From Armatimonadota bacterium (GTDB lineage: Bacteria > Armatimonadota > Fimbriimonadia > Fimbriimonadales > Fimbriimonadaceae): a stretch of DNA of 64,000 bases. Below the pieces are notes generated by a model, which worked only from the letters and a program-made list of their open reading frames with translations, had not been told where the DNA came from and did no database searches. The stretch's first letter is position 1, and each line of letters begins with the position of its first letter. The stretch covers positions 186,001 to 250,000 of the forward strand of contig DAIDHV010000003.1 of the NCBI GenBank assembly GCA_027451905.1, in the 5' to 3' direction. Of this stretch, positions 9,618-18,595 are shown piece after piece. The translations under genes were made by a program, and so were the position numbers.

Positions 9618-10919
9618 TTAAGAGATCAGCAACGCTGGAACCGGAATTGGAGTTGGACTGACCAAAACCGCAAGTTCCAAGCTATGAGCAACGTCTTGGG
9701 CTTGCTTCAAAGTTCTAGCTTTTACGGTCAGCAGGGCTTCGTCCTTGGCTATTTGATGCCCAATTGGTTTGGAAAGCAAGATTCCAACTTGGGGATCAAT
9801 GGTATCGTCTTTTGCCTTGCGTCCACCACCTAATTCTAAAACCGCCTGACCAATCCTTTCCGCATCAATATGTTGAATCCAGCCCGATTGTTTGGCTTTT
9901 AATCCTGCGCTGGGTAGAGGTTCGATTGCCACGGCAAGGTCGGCGGCACCCTGGGCGCGAAACCATTCCTGAGCCTTGAGTTCTGCCAATCCCGATTCTA
10001 GGTGATGGATGGCTAGCTCCATGCCTTTTTCATAACTTTGTGCAATTCTAGCGGTGACGGCTGTGGCTGAGGCAAGGCTTAAAACCAGTTGCTTAAACCT
10101 AGCCCTTGAAGCAGACCCATCTTGATTTTTAAGCACACTAATAGCTTCTTGAACCTCAATCGCGTTGCCAACCGCTTCACCCAAGGGCTGATCCATATCC
10201 GAAATGTGGCAAGCCACGATCCGCCCCGCTTGTTCTCCGATTTTCTCAAGCCAATGTTTTAATTCTTTAGCTTGGGTTAAAGTCTTCATGAAGGCACCCG
10301 AGCCACACTTCACATCGATGACAATGATATCGGCCCCCGATGCAAACTTTTTGCTGAGAATGGAACTCACAATGAGGGGTATTGAGGCAATGGTTTCGGT
10401 TGTGTCTCTCAGAGCATATAAAACCTTATCGGCAGGGGCTAGAGACTGGCTTTGGCCAGTGATTGCGATGCCGATTTTCTTCGCCTGAGCAAGAAGCTCA
10501 TCGGCGCTTAAATCCATCCGAAACCCAGCAACCGATTGCAATTTATCAACCGTGCCGCCGGTGATTCCCAACCCTCTGCCACTCATTTTCACCATTGTCA
10601 GCCCCATACTTGCCAACAAAGGCAAAATGACAAGGGAAGTTTTATCTCCCACGCCACCGGTGGAGTGCTTATCGACCCAAGGCTTTGGCAAGCCAGTTAA
10701 ATTCAATTGAGAACCTGATTCGGCCATGGCAATGGTCAGATCAGTTGTCTCTTCTAGGCTTAAAGGTTTGAGGTAAGCCGCCATCAGCCAAGCAGAAATT
10801 TGATAGTCCGGAATGGAGCCTTTTGCAATTTCTTGACAAAACTGACTGATGTCTTCTTGAGAGTTGAGATTGCCATCTCTACGATCGGCAATAAACTTTT
10901 GGATTGAAAAATTGCTCAT
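9618..10919 (-). CDS. deoA: Thymidine/pyrimidine-nucleoside phosphorylase
   Basis: A 433-residue nucleoside phosphorylase that splits pyrimidine (deoxy)nucleosides to the base and (deoxy)ribose 1-phosphate. The family signature SGRGLGITGGTVDKL is at residues 113-127, and the phosphate-binding KHSTGGVGDK is at 84-93. Length matches thymidine/pyrimidine-nucleoside phosphorylase, not the longer archaeal AMP phosphorylase. Whether it is thymidine-specific or broad cannot be decided here. Its ATG overlaps the stop of the upstream mtnA by 4 nt (ATGA), so the two are translationally coupled. Confidence 0.93.
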   Translation of the reverse strand: MSNFSIQKFIADRRDGNLNSQEDISQFCQEIAKGSIPDYQISAWLMAAYLKPLSLEETTDLTIAMAESGSQLNLTGLPKPWVDKHSTGGVGDKTSLVILPLLASMGLTMVKMSGRGLGITGGTVDKLQSVAGFRMDLSADELLAQAKKIGIAITGQSQSLAPADKVLYALRDTTETIASIPLIVSSILSKKFASGADIIVIDVKCGSGAFMKTLTQAKELKHWLEKIGEQAGRIVACHISDMDQPLGEAVGNAIEVQEAISVLKNQDGSASRARFKQLVLSLASATAVTARIAQSYEKGMELAIHHLESGLAELKAQEWFRAQGAADLAVAIEPLPSAGLKAKQSGWIQHIDAERIGQAVLELGGGRKAKDDTIDPQVGILLSKPIGHQIAKDEALLTVKARTLKQAQDVAHSLELAVLVSPTPIPVPALLIS

Positions 10920-11902
10920 CGCTTTCCCAGTGCATCAAAAGAAAAAGGGGGTTTGATGATCCCAGATTCGGTTATGAATCCTGTAATTAGATCGTTGGGA
11001 GTCACATCAAATGCAGGATTGTAAACCTTGGTGCCAGCAGCTGCCATAGGGTGGCCCTCAATTGTAGTGACCTCAGTATCGGCACGCTCTTCGATGATGA
11101 TTTTGCTGCCCTCCGCTGTGGCCAAGTCGAACGTAGTGCGGGGAGCCGCAATATAGAATGGAACTTTGTGGTGAGCAGCAATCACGGCAAGCATGTAGGT
11201 GCCGATTTTATTAGCGGTATCCCCGTTGGCGGCAATTCGGTCTGCCCCTGCAATCACAACATCAATTTGGTTACTTTGCATGAGCATAGCGGCTGCAGAA
11301 TCCACGATGGATGTAAAGGGTATTTCTTCTTGCAGCAGTTCCCATGCGGTAAGTTTAAGCCCTTGCATCCGTGGCCTCGTCTCGCAGGTATAGACGTGGA
11401 TGGCTTTGCCGGAGCGGTGGGCGTGCCGAATTACGGCAAGCGCGGTGCCATCACCGGCGGTGGCAAGGGCGCCGGTATTGCAAATGGTGAGAATCCTGGC
11501 GTTTGGTTTCACTATCGCCTGCCCATTCTCGCCGATGGCATTGCAGAGTTCTCGATCTTCACGTTCGAATTCTTGGGCCGCGTTCAGTAGGTCAACAAAC
11601 GTTTTTTGGGGAATTGCCATCATGCGGTTAAGGCAAATTTGAAGGTTAACCGCGGTAGGCCGTGTTTGCAATAGAGATCGAGCCACCAGGTTTAAATCGG
11701 GTTCATTGGCCAGGGCGGCAAGCGCAAGCCCGTAGCATCCACAAACCGCAATTGCAGGAGCGCCCCTCACCATCATGGTTTGAATTGCGTTAGCGCATTC
11801 TTGCCAGGTTCGCAGTTCCTTCCAAACAGATTGGTGGGGAAGCAGAGTTTGATCAAGCAGCCGCAAGTGGTCTTCTTTCCACTCCATTGCCTTCACCGTC
11901 AT
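10916..11902 (-). CDS. mtnA: S-methyl-5-thioribose-1-phosphate isomerase
   Basis: A 328-residue member of the eIF2B-related isomerase family, which converts methylthioribose 1-phosphate to methylthioribulose 1-phosphate in methionine salvage. The N-terminal MVRGAPAIAV (about residues 44-53), the catalytic Cys in ICNTGALAT (Cys141) and the catalytic Asp in GADRIAANGD (Asp221) are all present. No other mtn gene is in the window. The only partner is the overlapping deoA. The related ribose-1,5-bisphosphate isomerases belong to the same superfamily, but length and the RGAPAI motif favour MtnA. Confidence 0.92.
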   Translation of the reverse strand: MTVKAMEWKEDHLRLLDQTLLPHQSVWKELRTWQECANAIQTMMVRGAPAIAVCGCYGLALAALANEPDLNLVARSLLQTRPTAVNLQICLNRMMAIPQKTFVDLLNAAQEFEREDRELCNAIGENGQAIVKPNARILTICNTGALATAGDGTALAVIRHAHRSGKAIHVYTCETRPRMQGLKLTAWELLQEEIPFTSIVDSAAAMLMQSNQIDVVIAGADRIAANGDTANKIGTYMLAVIAAHHKVPFYIAAPRTTFDLATAEGSKIIIEERADTEVTTIEGHPMAAAGTKVYNPAFDVTPNDLITGFITESGIIKPPFSFDALGKR

Positions 11903-11957
11903 TCCTTAAGGTTACTTAGAGTTGAAGAATAAATGGCGAATCTGAAACGTAGGAGTC

Positions 11958-13475
11958 ATGAATGGTGGAAATCTCGTTTATCCTATGGATAAGGCAATGT
12001 TAAATGCGGGCTTAAAACAAAGAATTGTTGGCGTTGAAACCGAGTTCGGATGCTTGGTTGAAGACGAATATCTTGGCTCTCCAGATGAAGTTGTGAATTT
12101 GATCAAAGACACGGTTTTCTTTGATCTTAAATTAGGCGCGATTGACTTGCATGCAAGGGATGACGTCTTTGAACCTGCCCAATCGGGAGGATTTCTCTTA
12201 AACGGCTCGCGATTTTACATTGATGCGGTTGGTAGCCATCTAGAATATGCAACCGCAGAATGTTTGGACCTAAAGGATTTAGTTGCCAATGACAGGGCTG
12301 GCCAGCGGCAAATTGTAAGGGCGATTAAGGAGCTTGGATTCGCGGAAGAGGTCAACGTTTATAACAATTCTATTGACCACTTTGGCGGTCACACCTTTGG
12401 CTGTCATGAGAACTATCTGATCACGGATGCAGATCGCTTTCTCAATGAGCGGCTGCCGTACCTATATCCATTCCTCTCCACCCGCCAAATCTTTGCCGGA
12501 GTTGGCAGGGTAGGTGGTCACATTTTAACCGGGGATTTCCGCCCAAATTACCAAGAGATTTCAGAGAACCCAATTGACTACATCTGGGTGAGCCATGTTT
12601 ATGGGGTCATTACCGACGCATCTGTTCCATTCCAGCTATCGCAAAGAGCGGATCATATCCTCAAGACGATCGCCAGCAGAGTGCGCTTCAATCGGGCAAT
12701 GATCAATCCAAAGTGGGAGCACTTTTATACCCACGACGGTACCACTAGGCTGCATTTGCTATTTGGAGAAAGCAATCAGAACGAATTTGCCTATGCCCTA
12801 AAGGTGGGCACAACTTCGCTGGTGCTGCGCCTGATCGAAGAAGATTTGGTTCCACCGGATTTGCTTCTGGATCACCCAGTCCTTGCTTTGCGGGAAGTCA
12901 GCCGAGATCAAAGCCTTCAATGGATCGTTAAGCTTGCAAATGGGTCCACAATCAAATCGGTTGATTTACAGCGGATTTATTTGGAGCAGGCTCAGAAACT
13001 AAAAGGTGAGTCAAATCAAACTGATTGGATTCTTTCGACATGGGAATCTACCCTTGATGGCTTAGAAAGGGATCCGATGTCAATGGGAGATCGCATTGAT
13101 TGGGTTGCAAAGCGATTAATGATAGAGGAGTATCGGACCATGAATGGCTTAGACTGGGGTGATGATGCCTTGCACTCGGTAGACCTTGAGTACCACAACA
13201 TTGATCCCGACAAGGGGTTGTTTTACGGGTTGCAAGAGATGGGCAAAACAAAAAGAATGATTACGGATGCGGATATTGCCATTGCCCAAAGCGATCCTCC
13301 AACCAACACAAGGGCGTTTGGACGCTCAAAGCTGGTGGAAAAGGTACTGCAGCGCAAGAAACCCCGCTATTATGTGTTTGATTGGAACGGCGTGGCCTTA
13401 GACCGTTACAACTACATCGAAATGGAAGATCCGTTTAACCCTTATGAAGATGTTGCCGACCAGACGGAAGGTTGA
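11958..13475 (+). CDS. Dop/PafA-family carboxylate-amine ligase (pupylation-type enzyme)
   Basis: A 505-residue relative of the Pup ligase PafA and the Pup deamidase/depupylase Dop. The Mg/ATP-binding VETEFG (Glu27), the NGSRFYID segment with the catalytic-type Asp89, GSHLEYATAEC and GCHENYLI resemble PafA. The C-terminal half (LQRIYLEQAQKL, LERDPM, DKGLFYGL, PPTNTRAF) and the total length resemble Dop. There is no long Dop loop between the first two motifs, only a modest insertion. The NTRDEPHAD block common to both mycobacterial enzymes is replaced by NPKWEHFYTHDG. AGGAG lies only 2 nt before this ATG, so an internal start remains possible. No Pup, UBact, proteasome or Mpa gene is in the window. 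Family certain; ligase versus deamidase undecided. Confidence 0.85.
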   Translation: MNGGNLVYPMDKAMLNAGLKQRIVGVETEFGCLVEDEYLGSPDEVVNLIKDTVFFDLKLGAIDLHARDDVFEPAQSGGFLLNGSRFYIDAVGSHLEYATAECLDLKDLVANDRAGQRQIVRAIKELGFAEEVNVYNNSIDHFGGHTFGCHENYLITDADRFLNERLPYLYPFLSTRQIFAGVGRVGGHILTGDFRPNYQEISENPIDYIWVSHVYGVITDASVPFQLSQRADHILKTIASRVRFNRAMINPKWEHFYTHDGTTRLHLLFGESNQNEFAYALKVGTTSLVLRLIEEDLVPPDLLLDHPVLALREVSRDQSLQWIVKLANGSTIKSVDLQRIYLEQAQKLKGESNQTDWILSTWESTLDGLERDPMSMGDRIDWVAKRLMIEEYRTMNGLDWGDDALHSVDLEYHNIDPDKGLFYGLQEMGKTKRMITDADIAIAQSDPPTNTRAFGRSKLVEKVLQRKKPRYYVFDWNGVALDRYNYIEMEDPFNPYEDVADQTEG

Positions 13476-13516
13476 GACTAACTAAGCCGTAGCTCAAATC
13501 TTGGGATTAGACTCAC

Positions 13517-14458
13517 TTAAGCTTGGGCTAACTCAATGAGCTTTCTTGGCGGTTGAAAGCTAAGGTTCTCTTCTGCGGTTTGCACAATTTCTACGGGAAC
13601 ATGAGCCATCCCTTTCAATAAGCCAGAAATCACCGTTTCAACCAAGACCTCGGGGGTCGAGGCACCAGAAGAAACTCCCACAACCGGGTAATCGGTTCTC
13701 CACTTTGGCAAAATGGCCTCTGGTCCTGAAACGAGGTGACTTTCAACCCCAAACGATTCGGCAACCTCTCGCAGTCGATTTGAATTAGAACTCGTTTGAG
13801 ACCCAACAATAAGCACCAAATCGCTTCTTGGGGCGATATTGCGGATTGCAGTCTGCCGGTTTGAAGTGGCATAGCAGATGTCTTCTTTTTTAGGAAGTTC
13901 AAGATGGGGAAATCGGCGCCTTAATACCGCCAAAGTTTGCTGGACTTCGTCCACACTAAGAGTGGTTTGGGTCAGAACCGCTAGCTTTTCGTAGTGAGGT
14001 ATCTCTAACTTCTCTGCGTCCTCAGGGTTTTCGACGAGGATCATGCGGTCTGGTGCCTCACCCATGGTTCCCACAGCTTCGACATGGCCTTGGTGGCCAA
14101 TGTAAATCATAAAGTAGCCTTTTTCTGCAAAGTGCCTTGCCTCATTGTGGACTTTGGTAACAAGAGGGCATGTGGCGTCAACGATATGAAGATTCCTTTT
14201 AGCAGCTTTTTTGCGTACTTCCGGAGAAACGCCATGAGCAGAAAAAACAACAGTTGCCCCCTCTGGGATTTCCTCGATCGTCTCCACAAAAACAACCCCT
14301 TGGTCTTCAAAGTGGCGAACAACCCACTCGTTATGGACAATCGCGTGCCTTACATAAAGCGGCGAGCCATGAATTTTTAAGGCTAGATCAACAACCTCGA
14401 TTGCATAGGCCACCCCTGCACAAAATCCGCGAGGAGCTGCCAGCAATATCCGATCCAT
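13517..14458 (-). CDS. ispH: 4-hydroxy-3-methylbut-2-enyl diphosphate reductase
   Basis: A 313-residue iron-sulfur enzyme carrying out the last step of the MEP isoprenoid pathway, giving IPP and DMAPP. The three cluster-binding cysteines are visible: Cys13 in RGFCAGV, Cys97 in DATCPLV and Cys195 in DICYATSNRQ. Conserved AIVHN and SAHGVSPEV are also present. Its gene is convergent with the Dop/PafA gene (41 nt between stops). The lipoprotein gene on the same strand upstream ends 63 nt away. Its presence shows that this organism makes isoprenoids by the MEP route. Confidence 0.96.
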   Translation of the reverse strand: MDRILLAAPRGFCAGVAYAIEVVDLALKIHGSPLYVRHAIVHNEWVVRHFEDQGVVFVETIEEIPEGATVVFSAHGVSPEVRKKAAKRNLHIVDATCPLVTKVHNEARHFAEKGYFMIYIGHQGHVEAVGTMGEAPDRMILVENPEDAEKLEIPHYEKLAVLTQTTLSVDEVQQTLAVLRRRFPHLELPKKEDICYATSNRQTAIRNIAPRSDLVLIVGSQTSSNSNRLREVAESFGVESHLVSGPEAILPKWRTDYPVVGVSSGASTPEVLVETVISGLLKGMAHVPVEIVQTAEENLSFQPPRKLIELAQA

Positions 14459-14521
14459 GCCTAGAGTTTACTTTGGACAAACCTGGCTTGTATCAGTTAA
14501 CAAGTGATTTCAGCACTCGAT

Positions 14522-15634
14522 TCAGTGACTGAGGGCTAATATTGCATAGGAAGTTGCGGCATCACTCATAAATTTTCCAATGTCCGAAGCAGGGTCTCGC
14601 CGCTTATTGACCGACCAACTTTGCCATGCTCCTGTAGCCTGGTTTTGATGGTTGATGAGCCACATTCTTCCCGATTTCACTGCCTCAGAATTATGCCCGG
14701 ATTTAGATTGTTCTAATACAAAGGTCGAGATGGCGGTGGCATAGGCATCACAGCCAGGGTGCTGAGGCGTCCCGTCATTTCTAGACCAATTGGGTATGAG
14801 GTCTGCTAATCTCCATCCGCCGCTTCTCTTTTGGGCTCGGAGGAGCTTCATTATAATGGACTGTTGCTGGGTTGCATTGAGCAGGTCTGGCCATTCCTTG
14901 GAAGCCAAAAGTAAGAAAGCTAGATTGTGTAAGGACTGGCCCTTTCTATTGTTGATTAGATAGGATTTTAGCAATTGCAAGTGAGGAACCACGTCGGCCC
15001 TTTCCAGATAACTTTTAGGCAGTTTGGAAAGAGATGCGGCTGCCAAAGAGGCACCCCAGTATCTTGAATCTGGTGCTTCCCAAGGTTCATTTCCCAAGCT
15101 AAACCAATTCCAAGAGCCAGCATTGGGTCCGGTTTCGATCTGCCGCTTCCAGAGCGTGTTTAATGCAATTTTGACATCAGATCCAACCTGCAACTCGGAC
15201 GGCTGATAATTCGCCAAAGTCACAACATTGAGGACCGATTCAGTACCTTTTGACTGACTAGGCCCGCTTAAGAAAGGCTGCATTTCCCCCGAATTTTCTA
15301 CCCGAAGCCGAACGCTGGCAAGGAACTCCGTTTCGACCGCAGAAGGCTGACTTCTCCCAAGGGCGAGATCCAACGAAGGCCTTGCCAAGGCATAAGGGAG
15401 CGATGTATGGCAAGACACGCAAGAGGTGCCATGATCAATCTTTCCCATATTGTTTATCCACCAATTTTCTCGAGAATCTAGGTACTTTGCGGCCAGTTCT
15501 TGATTCCAGTGAGGCGCGGGGGCAGTTCCGCTGGCGGAGTCGTGTTGAACCGATACGGGTGAACAGTTGGCAATGAGAATGGCAAAAAGTCCCAAAATGG
15601 GTGCTAGACTCCAGAGAACAGTTTGCCTTTGCAT
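14522..15634 (-). CDS. Lipoprotein with c-type heme motif and terpene-cyclase-like alpha/alpha repeats
   Basis: About 370 residues from the ATG at 15634, chosen because it places a typical lipoprotein leader (hydrophobic stretch ending LIANC, Cys24) at the N-terminus; ATGs at 15655 and 15700 are alternatives. A single CVSCH heme-attachment motif is at residues 72-76, in the context GTSCVSCHTSLPYALARP. The remainder is rich in paired helices with GSWNWFS, YWGASLAAASL, GGWRLADL and GAWQSWSV, which look like the toroid repeats of squalene/prenyl cyclases and prenyltransferases. I do not know the function of this combination. It is divergent from the peptidase gene at 15755. Heme attachment would need a cytochrome c maturation system not seen here. 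Confidence 0.7.
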   Translation of the reverse strand: MQRQTVLWSLAPILGLFAILIANCSPVSVQHDSASGTAPAPHWNQELAAKYLDSRENWWINNMGKIDHGTSCVSCHTSLPYALARPSLDLALGRSQPSAVETEFLASVRLRVENSGEMQPFLSGPSQSKGTESVLNVVTLANYQPSELQVGSDVKIALNTLWKRQIETGPNAGSWNWFSLGNEPWEAPDSRYWGASLAAASLSKLPKSYLERADVVPHLQLLKSYLINNRKGQSLHNLAFLLLASKEWPDLLNATQQQSIIMKLLRAQKRSGGWRLADLIPNWSRNDGTPQHPGCDAYATAISTFVLEQSKSGHNSEAVKSGRMWLINHQNQATGAWQSWSVNKRRDPASDIGKFMSDAATSYAILALSH

Positions 15635-15754
15635 TGGCCCGTACCGTAGGTGCATTATAGCAGTTGCCAATTTTTCAGTAATCTTTTTTATCCGCTCCAT
15701 TGTTGTCGAGATGGGGAACTCTGAAATCAGAGGGCACGTGTAGAATGACCTAGC

Positions 15755-18049
15755 ATGTTCTACCGACGGCGATTTACAGCCATAGCCTTTTCTGGCTTTG
15801 TATTTTCATATTGGTTACCTTTGTTAGCCAAAGCCCAGACGCCTTATAAACCGACCGATTCCCAACTTCTTGCCGGATTTGAGCGCGCCAACACGCTGCA
15901 AGATAAGGCAGCCAACTCTGTGTTTATGGTTCAGTTGGTTCCTCACTGGTTTGGCAGCCATCAGCTCTGGTATCGGGTCAATAAACCTGGTGGAGTCTCC
16001 TCTTTTATTAAGGTCAACACCGACACCGGTCAGAAATCCCTGCTTTTTGATGAAAAGGATGTGGCAAATGGGCTAGAGAAGGCGGGATATCCACTTTACG
16101 AAGCTGGAAAAGTTCCCATCCGGCAAGTGGAAGTTTTAGAAGGAGGGAATAAGATTCTGATCAGAATCGGCGGGAAAAATTTCCTCTATGACGTTGCTAG
16201 CCGATCACTTAATTTTACGGAAACTCGGTTCCAAAGCCCCGGCAAGAGCCTACCAAAAGGTGGAAGGCCGCAATTTATGGGAACCGATAGAGAACTACCG
16301 TCACCCAATGGCTTGTTCAAGACCAGATTGGAGGGCGGTAATGTGGAAGTGGAAGACCAAAGCGGGCAATGGGTTACAGTAACCAAAGAAGGCCACTTTA
16401 AGTACCTCCAGTGGGGTGGTGATTCTAGGCATCTTATCGCATGGTACTGCATTGCCGGAGACCGGAAGGTGCTGTACCTTTTGCACTCTACGGGCGCAGG
16501 GAAGACGCGTGCTACTCTTGAGACTAGAAGGTACGACCAGCCTGGAGATAAGCTTGATACCTACATCCCCTACGTCATCGATGCTAAAAATCTAACGGAG
16601 AGAAAGGTGGATACGGAACCTATGATGAACGGTTCCTACCCTTGGCCAAGCGCGCCCAGCGTTCGGTGGTGGAATCATGGGTTTTTGATTGATTATCCGA
16701 TTCGGGGGTATCAAGAGTACAAGGTTGATTATATTGATCCAACTTCTGCCGCAATAAGGAACGTCATCGACGAAAAATCTCAAACGTTTGTGGATCTGGG
16801 CAAAATTTCGCTTCAGCCGATTCCAGGCTCAACTGATCTGTTGTGGAACTCTGAACGGGACGGATGGGCAAGGCTTTATCGCATTGATGGCCTCACCGGC
16901 AAAGTCTTGAATGCAGTAACACCGACCCACGGAGTTTTTCGGCATATTGTTTGGCTGGATGCCAAGAATGGCGTGGTTTATTACACCGGCAACGACTATC
17001 CGGAATGTGTTGATCAGGGTCAAAATCCGTACCTGCTGCATCTCTACAGGACGGACTTGGACGGAAAGAATGTGATCGACTTAACTCCTCAAAACGGAAC
17101 CCATTCGATTGCCTTTTCCCCCGATCATAAGGTGTTTGTGGATACCTACTCTTGGGTCAATAAGGCACCGATCCACAATTTGGTGAGTGCCTCGGATGGA
17201 AAAGTCCTTGCTCATCTTGCCTCTGCCAATATCAAGGGACTGTTGCGAAACAATGTGCGGCTGCCGATTCCGTTTGAAGCCAAAGGAAGGGATGGAAAAA
17301 CAAACATTTGGGGAATTGTTTGCTTGCCGTCAAATTTCAACCCTAAAATGAAGTACCCAGTGATTGAGAACATATACGCAGGGCCGCAGAGTTCGTTTGT
17401 TCCCACCCGCTTTTATCCGTTTCTGTACATGAGCCGATTGGCAGAGCTTGGCTTCATCGTGGTGCAGATTGATGGAATGGGGACTGATAATCGTAGCCGT
17501 GCCTTCCACGACGTCTGTTGGCACAATATTGATGATTCCGGATTTTCGGACCGGATTCTCTGGATGCAAGCACTTGCCAAGAAAATGCCCCAAGTGGACT
17601 TGAACCGCGTTGGAGTTTATGGAACTTCCGCTGGCGGGCAAGATGCAGTCAATGCTCTTTTGCTCCATCCAGAGTTTTATAAGGTTGGGGTTGCCTCATG
17701 TGGATGTTACGATAACCGAATTGATAAACAGTGGTGGAACGAGCAGTGGATGGGCTACCCAGTTGGGCCCTGGTATCGAGAGCAAGCCTGCGCCACAAAC
17801 GCCGCAAAATTAAAGGGCCATCTGCTGCTGATGGATGCAGAAGATGATCATAACGTTCCTCCAGAAAGTTCGATTCGGTTAGCAAGTGCGCTTATTAAAG
17901 CGGGGAAGACTTTTAGCTATATGATTTTTCCTGCCAGCGACCATACCGACGGAGGCGTGTTTGGTGAGCGGAAAAGAAGAGACTTCTTTGTTCAATGGTT
18001 GTTTGGGATGAATCCCCCTAATTGGAACGATCTGCCGTCAAAAAGTTAG
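15755..18049 (+). CDS. Secreted dipeptidyl peptidase IV-like (S9) serine peptidase
   Basis: A 764-residue exported peptidase with a signal peptide ending near AKA (residue 27). The first two thirds form a DPP-IV N-terminal beta-propeller with repeated strand patterns (for example SPNGLFKTRL and SPDHKVFVDTYSW). The C-terminal alpha/beta-hydrolase domain holds the nucleophile in YGTSAGGQD (Ser625), the acid in DAEDDHNVPP and the His in SDHTDGG near residue 730. DPP-IV-type enzymes cleave dipeptides, often after proline, from peptide N-termini. Likely role: extracytoplasmic peptide use, alongside the subtilisin-like protease at 37007. The gene appears monocistronic. Confidence 0.92.
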   Translation: MFYRRRFTAIAFSGFVFSYWLPLLAKAQTPYKPTDSQLLAGFERANTLQDKAANSVFMVQLVPHWFGSHQLWYRVNKPGGVSSFIKVNTDTGQKSLLFDEKDVANGLEKAGYPLYEAGKVPIRQVEVLEGGNKILIRIGGKNFLYDVASRSLNFTETRFQSPGKSLPKGGRPQFMGTDRELPSPNGLFKTRLEGGNVEVEDQSGQWVTVTKEGHFKYLQWGGDSRHLIAWYCIAGDRKVLYLLHSTGAGKTRATLETRRYDQPGDKLDTYIPYVIDAKNLTERKVDTEPMMNGSYPWPSAPSVRWWNHGFLIDYPIRGYQEYKVDYIDPTSAAIRNVIDEKSQTFVDLGKISLQPIPGSTDLLWNSERDGWARLYRIDGLTGKVLNAVTPTHGVFRHIVWLDAKNGVVYYTGNDYPECVDQGQNPYLLHLYRTDLDGKNVIDLTPQNGTHSIAFSPDHKVFVDTYSWVNKAPIHNLVSASDGKVLAHLASANIKGLLRNNVRLPIPFEAKGRDGKTNIWGIVCLPSNFNPKMKYPVIENIYAGPQSSFVPTRFYPFLYMSRLAELGFIVVQIDGMGTDNRSRAFHDVCWHNIDDSGFSDRILWMQALAKKMPQVDLNRVGVYGTSAGGQDAVNALLLHPEFYKVGVASCGCYDNRIDKQWWNEQWMGYPVGPWYREQACATNAAKLKGHLLLMDAEDDHNVPPESSIRLASALIKAGKTFSYMIFPASDHTDGGVFGERKRRDFFVQWLFGMNPPNWNDLPSKS

Positions 18050-18190
18050 TAACTGTGAGATGGCTTCAATTGAAGGTGACCAGTTAATTCAATTTTGGTT
18101 GACTCCGTTGGCCTATTGTTGAGCGGATGTATCTGGCAGCTCCAAGATTAGGCCCCAAAAACAACAGGGGATCGAAACTGCGTTCCCAAG

Positions 18191-18553
18191 TTATCTTTGG
18201 AACCGACATTTCACCCCAACCGACTCCGCGACCAGGGGCATTGGGGGAAGTGGTTTAAGGATCGTCACGATAACTTCATCAAGGGTTGAAAATTGGGCAA
18301 AGAGGGCATTGGCAATCACTTGAGCCAATCGCTCGAGGGTCTGGCACTTGGTGTCTGATACGAGGCGATTGGCAAGGGCAGCCGCCTCTGCGTAGTCAAT
18401 GGTGCCTTGGATGTGATCCGTTTCGGAGGCGGGAGTCCAAGCTGCCATCTCGAGGTTGAGGATCAACCGATGCCCGATTTTTCGTTCTTCTTCAGAGACG
18501 CCAATGTAGCCGTAGACTTCCAGTTGGTTGACGTAGATGTGTGATTTTGCCAT
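18191..18553 (-). CDS. folB: Dihydroneopterin aldolase
   Basis: A 120-residue protein matching FolB in length and in the motifs YVNQLEVYGYIGVSEEERKIG at the start, TIDYAEAAAL in the middle and TLERLAQVIANAL after it. The enzyme converts dihydroneopterin to 6-hydroxymethyl-dihydropterin and glycolaldehyde in folate synthesis. No folP or folK is adjacent. Upstream of its start lies the repeat element at 18596-18775, so its promoter must sit within or close to that element. Confidence 0.93.
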   Translation of the reverse strand: MAKSHIYVNQLEVYGYIGVSEEERKIGHRLILNLEMAAWTPASETDHIQGTIDYAEAAALANRLVSDTKCQTLERLAQVIANALFAQFSTLDEVIVTILKPLPPMPLVAESVGVKCRFQR

Positions 18554-18595
18554 CCCTGATTTAAGATACTCCGCAGGACCCCAAGGACAGTGTTG

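Noticed and set aside
9618-11902. Archaeal-type AMP phosphorylase and ribose-1,5-bisphosphate isomerase (AMP/RuBisCO pathway)
   Set aside because: The phosphorylase lacks the N-terminal extension of AMP phosphorylases, the isomerase has the MtnA-type RGAPAI motif, and no RuBisCO is present.
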